NCBI RefSeq assembly: GCF_000004825.1
Contig: NW_008805076.1
Coordinates: 930,001-994,000, forward strand
Reading direction: 5' to 3'
DNA length: 64,000 nt
DNA from: Heterostelium album PN500
Lineage: Eukaryota; Evosea; Eumycetozoa; Acytosteliales; Acytosteliaceae
The number at the start of each line of letters is the position of its first letter. The first letter of the stretch is position 1. This document shows positions 24,431 to 36,667 of the stretch, piece after piece. The position numbers were made by a program, and so were the translations under genes. The notes beneath the pieces were generated by a model, which made no database searches, had not been told where the DNA came from, and was given only the letters and a program-made list of their open reading frames with translations.

Positions 24431-27400
24431 TAATCAATACTGCCTACAAACTTAGATCAAGTATTTGCTCGTCACTTGATTGTGAGACTAAACTGCAGAG
24501 TGATTTCAATGGAAAAGGTCAAGTTAGATTCCAAGTCAACACTGTCAGTACCAATATCGGTTCACTCCTTTCTCGTACTCCATTCGATTCAAGTCTTCCT
24601 GATACTGAATTGACTGTTGTACCTGCTTCCGATCCGTCATGTCAGAGTGATTGTGGTATCTTTGAATATCAAACCAATGAATTTGCTTCTGTTGATATTG
24701 TCAAGTATTACACTCCTGAGATTAGATTGTATCTGAAGGATAATAAGAGAGGTATTAGTATTCAATACTATTCTGAAGACTCTGAATACATTGTATACTC
24801 TACCATTCTAAAGTATCAAGACAATCTATTTTCACCAGAGACTGTCAGTACTTACGATACAAATGTATTAATGTTTTATCGTACTTTACAAATGTTGGTA
24901 GATTTGTATCCAATTGTCAACACTGATAGCACTTTCACACAACCACAAATTACAGTTAAAATTAATAATCAACACACAGCAATAATCAACGATAACAACA
25001 ACTACGGAATACAAATCGATAACTTGTGTATTGATGATTTGTTCCTTTCATATTCTTATCACTACATAACATCATTAAATAATAACTATAAATTAGATTC
25101 TCTAAATATTAATGATCGAATTCAACAACAAGAATCAGATGAATATGCAGAACAATTGGCAACAAGCAAAGCATTGATTTATTCTTTCGCGCTCAAATTC
25201 AAACAGGTAAGAATGAAAAACCCCGCTCTTTTTATATTTTTTGATTGATCGTTAAATCAAAATATCTTACTAACTATTTTTTTATTTATTTTATTTATTT
25301 TTTATTTAATTTATTTTGATTATTTTTCTTATTTTTTTATTTATTTTTATTTATTTATTTTTATTTTTATTTTATTTTATTTTTCAAAATTAACAGGATA
25401 TTTTCCCATATCTGAGATCAGATATAAAACAAATCATTCATTGTGATTCACCTGTTTCACTTGAAATCTATCAAAAGAATGGAGTTGTTCAACCAGTTGC
25501 TCGTTCTTCAGGACTCATTGCATCATTCCTTTGGGATATCATCGATAACCAAGCTGATCAAGATGAGATATTCTATCAAGATAGCTTTACCAGTGGATTA
25601 GATTCCTTATCATTCCCACTGATCAAAGAGATCATCAAAGAGAATGTTCCATCCGATATATTCACAGTCATTGATGTTCTAAAGTCAAAGATTCAGAGTT
25701 CTGTCATCGACACAACAATGATTTTTGACAACTTAGATCGTGTCATGAATTTAAATTATATTTACAAATGTAATTTCTGTTTGGATGTAAGTAATATTTA
25801 ATTTATTATTTTATGAATATCATTCTAACAATCAAACTTTTTAATTTTCAGAGTCCAACAAATCCACCAACAGACCCAATTTATGAGATATTAGGAAGAT
25901 ATCAAGTTTGTGAATCGAATTTCCAAACACTTTCACTCAGTAAACTTTATGAAACTGTTGGAAAATGGGTTCAATTTGATGAACATCAAATATCATCCAA
26001 TGTTATTTGGGATTCAATTTACGAATCTCCATTGATCAGATATTTACGTAGTTCACAATATTTGAAGAATCAGATTGGTATTCGAGATAGATATTACTGT
26101 AATAATCCAATGCACCAAGGTGATCCATTCTCTTCGATCACTCCACTTGGTCTTGATATTATCACGGAATTGATTGGTGTGTTAACTCAAACAGAAACAG
26201 TTATCACCTATGGAGACCACCTTTCAACCTATTTTATTCCATTGGAGAATGAACCAGAGGAAGGTTTTGGAATTGTCATGTTTGATGGAAAGATCTGTAG
26301 CTTTACTCATTCAACAAAAGTTGAGTTTGAAAGTGGAGAACTTCTTCAAAGTTGTCCAGTTGATCCATTCATTCTCTCCGTTGGACCATTGACAGGTGAC
26401 ACCAAAGATGAAACAACACTCATCATCAAAGGTCGAAATCTTCAATATCTCCTAGTAAAGTTTGGTGACATTTACCTCGAAGACTGTGACTATACCAATG
26501 AAGATGATCTCCACCAAAAGCAATGTACAATTCCATCTGGACTTGGAACCAAATCGATTTCAATCACTACACCAAAAGAACCTTCACTTAGACTTCCAAA
26601 CACATTCCAATTCCAATACAATGCACCAACAATCAGTTCTCCACGACCATCTGAACAATTCAACACAGTAGGTTCAGAGATTACACTTTATGGAAGCAAT
26701 CTTTTCTCCATGACATCAACAGTAAACGACATTAAGTTAAAGATTGGTGGAGTCTCAATCGCATTGATCTCTGGTGGCATCCAAGATTCAAAAGAATATA
26801 TTACATTTAAAACCAGAGGATCTGGATGGAACAAAAATATTTCAATTGAAGTTGGTGGTCAAATTTATGAACAACTTGACTTTATTGATCATAAAGCACC
26901 AAACATCGATTCAATCTCCAAAGTAATGTGGAAAACCGATGGAGAAGAAGATATAATTATCACTGGTTCTCAATTTGGTGATGAATCTCTGACAATTGAT
27001 GAATCACCAATCTCGAGTTTGACCTGCAATAGTCTCATTCGTGTCAGTGACAACAAGATTACTTGTAAATCTGTCATTGGTGGTGGAAAGAATCTTAAAT
27101 TCAGTATTCATGTCGATTCACAACAATCCAACTTTTTACCTTTCGATTATATTGCACCAACTATTCTTCAAGTTGTTCAAGAACCATTCGTCAACACATC
27201 ATATGGAGGTAATTTCTGGGTTGTTGGTCTCAATCTTGCAACAATGACCGAGTTTGTTCCATCAGTTAATATGTCCAATGATCATTATCAACTTTATGAG
27301 TGTATTGTAGATGAAGAAAGTGTTTGTTTTCCAAACAAGTTATATTCAAATGAAGATGGTCAAGTAATTGAAGTACCAACACAACAAACACCAGATAAAG

Positions 27401-30400
27401 ATTTCGATCCATACATTGAAATAGATAAGGAATTCAGATCAATGGAATTTGATTGTATTAAGTGTAGACTACCAGCAGGTGTTGGAAATGACAACATTGT
27501 CATTCTTGAAGTTCTTCAACAACTATCTGGAAATTCAACAGACTCACTCGTTTTCCCAAGACCATTAATCTCCAAAGTAATCAACAATACATCTGGAACT
27601 GATGGTTCAGTAACACTCTCAATTTTTGGAACGAATTTCTCACCAAAAGAACAAAAATTCGTTTATGATGAAGAATCTGAGGATTATTATGAAGTTCCAC
27701 TTATCGAATATGAACGTGGATTTGACAGAAGTAATATTTCCATTGGTCACTACCATTTTAAGAATATCACATGGGTGAATTCATCATTGGTACACACAGA
27801 GATCTATGCTGGTGTTGGTGCCAATCTTACAATTTCTCTCTTCTTGGGAAATCAATCAATGTTAAACATTGAACCAAATCAAATTCTATTTAATTTCTCA
27901 TATGAAAGTAAGTTTTAAAAGTTTATATAATATTATTCTTATAAATTTGATAGATATTAACTTTATACACTCTCTTTCTATATTTTATTTTATATTTTAG
28001 GACCAAATATCTCGGCGATTGTTGGAAATTTGAATACAAGTGCCAACAATGAAATTACAATCAATGGTTTCAATTTCATTCCCAAAAATCAAACGTTTTT
28101 GAAACAATCAGATTTCGACACCAGTTATTTAACAATCGGAGAAAACAATTGCACAACACCAACTTGGACAAACTCAACTTCATTTACATGCACTCTCCAC
28201 CCAGGAATTGGTGCCAACTTGACATTAACCGTTTTCATTGGAAATCAATCGAATATCGATGGAGTCAAGAATTTCTCTTATTCTGAACCTCACATTAAGA
28301 GTGTAGATTCAAGTGATACCAAAGGAGGATCAGTCATTACAATTCATGGTGTCAACTTTGTTCCGAAAGATGTTGATCCAAAAGACTCTAAAGTTTTAAT
28401 CGATGACGTTGAATGTAAAAATATCAATTGGATTGATCAAGACAGAATCGAATGCACTCCACCACCTGGAATTGGTAAAAATATATCGTTGGAAGTTGGA
28501 ATCGCCAATCAAAATACAACTGAAAACATATTCAAATACAATGAACCAAGCATTGAAGAGATTCCAAATGTTTTGACGCATGGTGAATTGATCACAATCA
28601 AAGGAACCAATTTCGTTCCGAAAGATGTTGATCCAAAAGGTTCCAATCTCACCATTAATGACGAACTTTGTGATGATATCACATTCATCGATGAAACACA
28701 AATATCATGCAAATTCCTCAAAGGTATCGGAAAAGACCAACCATTATCGATATCGATCGATTCACAAAGTGTCAAAGCTAAATTCAATTACAAAATACCA
28801 GAGATTACAGAAATACCAAACAGTGATACATCTGGATCAACGATCACAATCAAAGGAGATAACTTTGTTCCAAAAGATGTTCAAGATGGTGGACCAACCT
28901 CGAGTTATGTCGAAGTCAATGGAAAGAAATGCACAGATTACGATTGGATCGATCACAATCAACTTTCATGTAAAATACCAATTGGTATTGGAAAGAATGT
29001 TCCATTTAAACTTTACATTGGAAAACAAACACATTCAAACAATCAACATATCGATTATAATCGTAAGTTTAAAAAATACAAATATTTAAACAATTATTGA
29101 TATTAATACTAATATTAATATCAAACTATAATAATAGCACCTTCACTGCCAAGTGATTCAGATTATTCGGGACCAACCAATGGTGATTTGACTTTGATGA
29201 TCACAGGATCAAACTTTGTACCTTCTGATTTGGCATCATCAACACCAACCAATGATCAAAACAATTATGTAAAGATTGGTGGTAAATCATGTCAATCACT
29301 GACTTGGAAAGATTCGAACTCATTACAATGTAAGATTCCAATTGGTACTGGTGTCAAGAAATCAATTGAAATCAAAGTTGGAGGTCAATTAAATCAACAA
29401 AATACCTATTTCTCTTATGACAGTATGTTAAAATTATTTTACAATCAACAATAATAATTATAATTATAGTATATTTTTATTAATATGATAACTTGTTTCT
29501 ATTTCTAACTTTAGAACCAACAATACGTGAAATAACACCAGAGAAAGGAAGAATGGCAAGAAATACAATCGTCACTATCAAAGGAACCAATTTTGGAAAT
29601 GTCCAAGATAAAGTCAGCATCGATGGTAAAGATTGTAATGTTTTCACATGGAATCATGAACAGATTGTATGTGTTGCTCCTCAATCCAGTTCTGAAGGTG
29701 AGAAAACAGTTTCAGTAACAGTTGACTCACAACAATCGAATCAAAACATCAAATACACCTATTATGACAAACCAAAGATTGAGAGAATCGAACCAAAAGA
29801 AGGATCAATCGATGGAGATGAACAATTGACAATCTATGGATCGAATTTGATTGAAGATGGAAGTACATTGAAGGTATACTTTAAGAAACAAGAATGTCCA
29901 GTTGTTTCTTCAACAAAAGATCAAATCGTATTCACCAACAAGAAAGGAGCTGGTCAAAACATTGAAATTTATATCAAATTGGTAAATTCAAAACTTTCTG
30001 ATCAAATTTCAAATACAAACACTGAATTCTCTTTCACTGGTAAGTTTTTATTGAATAATAATCAATTAATTATCATAGAATTATATCTAACTTTTCTTGC
30101 TTTTTTAGGTCCATCTATCAGCAAAATTAATCCAGAATCTGGAGATAAGAACACGAAACAACCAATTGAAATTACTGGTACAAATCTTGGACTTGTTGGA
30201 GATGAACCATCTGTCATGATTGGCTCGAAAGAATGTTCCAATGTCAAAGTGATCTCATCATCAAAGGTGACATGCATTGTTCCAACTTCTTCAACTGCAA
30301 AAGTAGAACCAGTCAAGTTAACCTTTTATTCTAAAGAAGCCACCTCATCCTATGAGTACACTGAAGAAGAAAGCAGCAGTGAAAGTGAAAGTAGCAGTAG

Positions 30401-33400
30401 TGACAGTGTATCTGATAGCACTGAAGAGCCTGAGCCTGAGCCTGAAGAAATTATCACCCAAATGTTCTATATTATTGGAGTTCCACCAATTGTTTGGCCA
30501 GTACCACCAGGTCCACCTCCAATCATCCCAGTTCCTGTTATGGTTGTAAATGTTCTAAAAGGATCGACTGCATTCGAAATCTTTAGAAAAACGATGATAT
30601 TGAAAACACCAGACAATTTTGAATTCCCATTCTCAGACTTTGACTCTATCAAGATCGATTGGGGAAAGATCACATCCTCTAGTCTCACCAAATCTAAATT
30701 TAAAATTAAAATTAGATTCAAGATTAGTTTCAAATTAAAGAGTGGAAAATCATGGTCATGCGAATCTGACAGCTCTGATGAAGATGATAATGATTCAGAT
30801 GGATGGACTCGACCAACAGTAGAAGGAGGTCCACCTCAAGGTAAATTCCCACAATGGTTATTGCCAGCTGGAAGCGATCCAAATCAAATTCCAACTGAAT
30901 TACCAAACCCTCCAGCACTCCTCCTCAAATCTAAAATCAAAGGTCGTCTCTTTGAAGACAAGAATCAAAACATGAAATTTGATGGTGATGATACTCCAAT
31001 CACCAATAATCAAACGTTTATGATTGGAATTGTCAATGATGATGGAGATTACACCAATGGTAAAGTCAACTCTGATGGAACATATGAAGTGGAGACTGAC
31101 AAACAACTTGGTCTTTACACTTTGGTTGTGACATCAATACCAATATTTAGCAATGCAAACTACTTCCTTCCACAAACCAGATTCCATATTCCATTCACTT
31201 TTGAAGGATATGAACAGAATATTCCTGTTTTCACCAAATCACCACTTGGATGTTTGGGAACTGTCGAAACCTATTCAAAGAAGATCACATTACAATATGG
31301 TGAATATAATTTGTTGGATTTCGGAGTCTACATGTTTGAAACTTCCACTCCTAAATTCCCAGATTATTGTCAAGTCAATCTCTTTGCAAATAAGATTGCC
31401 ATCAAATATAGTAAGTAGTTTAAAATAAAAGTAAATATAAATGATCATATACTAACGATGGTTCGATTAATTTTCAACAGAGACAACATCAGATTTAACA
31501 TTATTCTTGGATACCAATTTAGATGGAAGTCCAGATAGCTCAATATCTTCAGTTGATTACGATGTTTTATCGACTGTTGATGGAAAACAGTTAATTCGTA
31601 GCTATTCTTATAAGGATAAGAAATCATTTGATTTACCATCGAGTTCATACATTCGATTCAAAGAAAGTACAGAAATGACACCAATCATCAACAACTATTA
31701 TGTTAAAGTTGAAGATCCAAATAAGATTTCAACAATTTCAAGCAAACTTGGATTCATAAACATTGCACCATCAAAGACGATCTCATTCACTGGTTCCAAT
31801 TCACAAATACTTTCACTCACCTTTGGAAAGTTCACCAAACAATTCTTTACCAATATCGAATGGACTGACACCACATTATCATTCACACCAAAGACCAATC
31901 AAACTGTAATTTTCAGCAAAGATGATGAAGACACCAATGGTCGAATCGCCTCACCAAATGGAAATCAATATGTTCTCAACAAAATCACTTTTGGAAATGT
32001 TGAAATTGTCAATCAATGTATGTTTATTTTTTATTTTATATATTTTGTTAAAAAGTACTCATTTATTAACAAAATTTATTCTATTTATTATTTAGATCTA
32101 TTCTCAAATGTAATTCCAAGTACTGGTGATAAGATTGTGATATCGAATGATTACCCATTCAAAACAGCATCCTATTTTATTGATTCCGTTCAAATTAAAT
32201 GTGATGTTCTTGATTCACTCCATTATAAATGTGATATCCCAGCGTCAACTGGAGGAGTAAATACCAAACAAATTACATCCAAATGGAATGATATGAATCT
32301 TTATAACATTCATACTCTCACCTATTCTCAATCACAAACCACCACAACATCATCAACAACATCCAGCACTGGAACTTCATCAACTACTGGTGGAGTAACC
32401 ACCACTGGTGAGATAACTACAAGCTCATCAACTACTGGTGGAATAACCACCACTGGTGAGATAACAACAACTTCAACAACATCAACAACTGGTGGTGGTG
32501 GTTCATTTTCAAGCTATATCTATGGTTATATTCACGATGACAGAAATTATAACAATCAATATGATCAAGGTGAACCATTCTTGACAAACTTCAAAATTCA
32601 AGTTATTGGAAATAATAACTTTGATTATAGAACCACAAGTAATGAAAGTGGAATCTTTGAATTCAGAGTTGTCGAACCTGGAACTTACAAGATCACAATT
32701 GATTCAGATATCGATGAAATACCATACTTTATTCCAATACAAACTGTTTATGTCAGAGTTTCCAATCAACTCACAATTGTTTCAAATATTACTGTTTTCT
32801 CGAAATGTAAGTAATTTCTTCCACTTCAACCACATTGTACCATATTAATAATATTATTTATTAAATTAGCAAATTATGAATGTTTCGGAACAATATCCAA
32901 TGCAGAACGAGAAACACTTTCAATTCAATATGGTTCATTTGATTTATCAAACTTTAACTATAATTTTAATTCATATTATCAAACCTATTCAGTAAGTGAC
33001 CATTTATAATTTATAAATTCCTCAAAAAAAAAAAACTAATTGTATTTTTAAACTATTAGTTCCCACCAATTTGTAATGTAATCTTGGAAGACTCAATTAT
33101 TACAGTTAAATATAGTATGTATATTCACAATAATAACTCGAATTCAATTATTTATTTATTTACTAATATTAATAATAACTTTTAGAATCAATGTTAAATT
33201 TATCAGTTTTCTATGATGAGAATTTCAATGGATTAAATGATGATAATGCAACATACCCAGTGAATATATCAGTTTTAGTTCAATCGAATTTGAAAGGTAA
33301 ACAATTGGAAAGATCGTTTATCATTGATAAAGCTCCATACTTTATTGTGACGGATATTCCAGGTGACTCTTTTATCAATATGACACAAAGAACAGATTCA

Positions 33401-36379
33401 TGGAATACAACAATCGGATTCAACACCAAAAACTATTCAATTCCAGATGCAACATTATTCTCAACAATCGATGACAGTTTAATATTGTTTACATCGAATC
33501 CAAACAACACAATATCATTATTCAATGACAGAACTATCTCAAACAACACTCTTATCATTCCATTTGGCAAATACAATTCAACATTCTTTGATAATCTTTC
33601 ATGGAATACTTCAAATTTGACATTGACCACAATGCCAGATCAAATTGTTGTAATAACATTGAACAATGGTTCATCGATAGTCATTGAAAACAATCAAACA
33701 GCCAACTTTATTAATTTCAATATTACAACAATTGAATTGATCTATTTAGATCTTTTCAAAGAACTCCCATTGATCCCATTGGTTGGTGGTTCTATTAAGT
33801 TATTCAATGTTTATTGGAATTATTCGATTCAACCAGAGTTATCAATTGAAGGATTCAAGATGAACTGTTTAATTTCATCAATTGACTCATCTTTTGTTGA
33901 TTGTTCAGTTCCACCATATTTGATTGGTGATCTCAAGAAAGCAATCAAAGTTACTTGGAATGGAATGGATTTGTACCAAAATGGATTTATTACCTATGAA
34001 ACACCTTTGACAACAACGTCAACAACATCAACCAGCACCACTGGAATTCCAACAACAACTGGTGGTTCTGACACAACAACGACTGGTGGTTCTGGTTCAA
34101 CTACGACTACATCGACAACTGGTGATTCAACAACAGCCGGAAGTACAACAGCTGGAAGTACAACAGGAGGCACAACTCAAACAACTTTACTTGTTGGATA
34201 CCTATTTAATGACACCAATTTCGATGGAATCTTTGATTCTTCCGAAAAACCAATGAGAAATATCAAAGTTGAAATTGTTGGACCTGTCAATTCAAGTACA
34301 ACAACCTCATCGACAGGTCAGTTTAGTTTCATCAATTTGATTCCAGGATCATATGAAATCAAAGTCGATTTCAATGAATCATCAAAGTTCTACAATCCAA
34401 TTGGAAATTATACAATGCAGGTCACCAATCAATTTATGATCCAAAGAAACATTGCACTATTCTGGAAATGTATGTATTTTCTGCTATAATTAATCATTTG
34501 ATACAAAATATTAACACTTTTTTTAATTTTTAAACTCAAGCACCTCTTGGATGTGTCGGATCAGCAACAACATCAGATTGGACATATTTGGTTCAATATG
34601 GATCACACAACTTGACAATATTCAAGTTGAATACCACAAATATCAATTCAACAGCATTTGTTCTTCCAGACTATTGTGTTGGAACTGTTGTCAACAATGA
34701 AACAATTGAAATCAAATACAGTAAGTAATTACTATAAAAAAAAAATTTTTACATATAATAATAACATTAATATTAACTATTAATTTTAAAACTCATAGAA
34801 ACTTCAATCAATTTAACATTGTATTATGATATTAATATCAACGGAACACTCGATGAATCAGATCTCAAAGTCAATAACACTGTCAATTCAACAATCATGA
34901 TCACATCGATTGTCAATAATCAAACAATCATCAGAAACATGACATCATTGATGATTCCATCGACATTGTTGATTGATCTTCCATCGAATTCAACATTCAC
35001 AATCATTTCAGATCCACAATCCAAAACATCAGCAATTCTCAACAACCATCAAATCAGTTTATCAAACTTCACAACATTACACACAGTTAATCAATCATTT
35101 GCATTCTATAATGAATATCAAAACAACACATTGACACTTGGAAATAATGAAACAATCTCAACATTCACAATTCCATATGGTAAATACAATGTATCGTACT
35201 TGGCAACACTTGGATTCAATTCAAGTTCCATTAAATTCAGAACCAATGTCAATCAATCAGTATTACTAAACTATGAGACTGAAACATTAAACATCTCAAA
35301 TAGTACCATTCAAGTGTTTAACACATCAGGTCTTGATTCAATCGAACTTTATGATCCAAGTAAGTAAAATTAATAGATTTTAATATTGTTTATTCGCTAT
35401 ACTAATATTCATAACAATAATTTAAATAGATCTATTCAATATTTCATTCATTCCAAGTCATGGATCATCAATCAATCTAACCAACAGATATTGGAATTTG
35501 AATCAAGCAAATATTTCAATTGAAGGAGTCAATATCGATTGTCATAAACTCAATGATACTGACCAATTCGTATCATGTTCAATTCCAAGATATATTGTTG
35601 GTAACTGGACAAGATCAGTTTCGATTTCAATGAACAACCACACACTTTATCCAAACTACACAATCACCTATCAAAACAATTGTTCGAATTGTACTCTTGA
35701 ACAAAAGTTACTCTCCCAATGGACTGTTGATAATGTTAACTATTACCAATATGAAGCGAATATCACCAATTATGGAAGTCACGATCTTTCATTCATGGAG
35801 ATATCAATTGGTAATGATGAAAGCATTTCAAATATGTGGGGTGCCACCAAACTCCAACAATATCTCTACTCATTGAACATTGAAGGTGTATTTAAGAGCA
35901 ATACAAGTGACAATCTTGTTTACATCACCAACTCAAGTAAACCACTTGATCTTTTCATTGTTTATTGCACAGAGTTTATTTCAACACCAATACCAACAAC
36001 ACCAATAACACCAGAACAAAGTTCAAACAAAGTCAGAACATCATCTTTTAGAAGCATGTCCAACAACAACAATGACAACAACTGTAACTTTGAGATCACA
36101 CAAACAATCATGAGTAATTGGACAACAGGTGATCAACATTATACACTTTACTACATGGTAATGAAGAATATCGATAACACCACCACCAATAAGCACCAAC
36201 ATGTCGAAATCACAATCGACACAAACATTGAATCGATCTATGGAATCAAAGAACAAACAACAACAAACAACTATTCAATCGATATCGACACTGACAACAA
36301 ACAATTACAAAAAGAATTTGTCATCATTACAACCAACACTGACATTGATCCAATCATTTCAATCAATCAATGTTCTTAA
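23331..36379 (+). CDS. Gene B: giant secreted DNase II-like / TIG / SdrD_B / CBM49-like protein (3,937 aa)
   Basis: Sixteen exons: 23331-24113, 24196-25206, 25397-25786, 25852-27907, 28001-29062, 29138-29422, 29515-30039, 30109-31410, 31481-32017, 32096-32806, 32870-32991, 33060-33114, 33186-34469, 34541-34720, 34799-35359, 35430-36379. All junctions keep frame and no internal stop remains. The chosen start gives a signal peptide (LYIYILIIFICNNISFITA); an in-frame upstream ATG at 23247 would bury it. Order: DNase II-like domain (about 25-400), a region of unknown fold, about 13 TIG domains (about 900-2125), an acidic Ser/Glu stretch followed by Pro-rich and Lys-rich segments, then SdrD_B-like domains with Asp/Asn-rich loops (DDRNYNNQYDQGE, NDTNFDGIFDSSE), two Thr-rich mucin-like stretches, and two CBM49-like modules at the C-terminus. 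N-glycosylation sequons are very dense in the last 1,000 residues. There is no transmembrane segment, so secretion is expected. Confidence 0.85.
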
Positions 36380-36414
36380 TTATTTTTAAATTAATCAATA
36401 AATACAATCAAATT
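26662..36414 (+). repeat. Left arm of a large inverted repeat (genes B/C)
   Basis: This segment is matched, in reverse complement, by 54237-64000, with exons, introns and about 35 bp of 3' flank conserved. Example divergences at protein level: 2 of 182 residues differ in the exon at 34799-35359, and 7 of 432 in the ORF spanning the exon at 33186-34469. The true outer end is unknown because the right arm reaches the window edge. Confidence 0.95.
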
Positions 36415-36667
36415 ATTTCATTTAATCTTAGAAAATTTTAGAATATTCACCTACAAAAATTCTTATTATCATTCTAAATACAAAGATATATCGTTCTTAA
36501 ATTCTATACTTGAACTAACCTATAGAGTTTACAAAACACACTTTCAAAAACTATTTTGTTTCGTAGATGTATCTGAATCAGAATCTATTGTTCAAATAAA
36601 TGTGTTTGTAAAGGTATCCGCATGATTTTTTTTTTTTAAGAATCAAGATTCTTTTTTATTAATTATT

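Noticed and set aside
32340-32510. Regular ACAACA/ACTGGTGG repeats as a CRISPR-like or satellite array
   Set aside because: They are codon-periodic Thr/Ser/Gly mucin-like coding sequence inside gene B, mirrored in gene C.
30900-36379. SdrD_B/Cna-B-like domains as evidence of recent bacterial gene transfer
   Set aside because: The exons have normal dictyostelid introns and codon use, and such domains are already known in dictyostelid surface proteins such as colossins.
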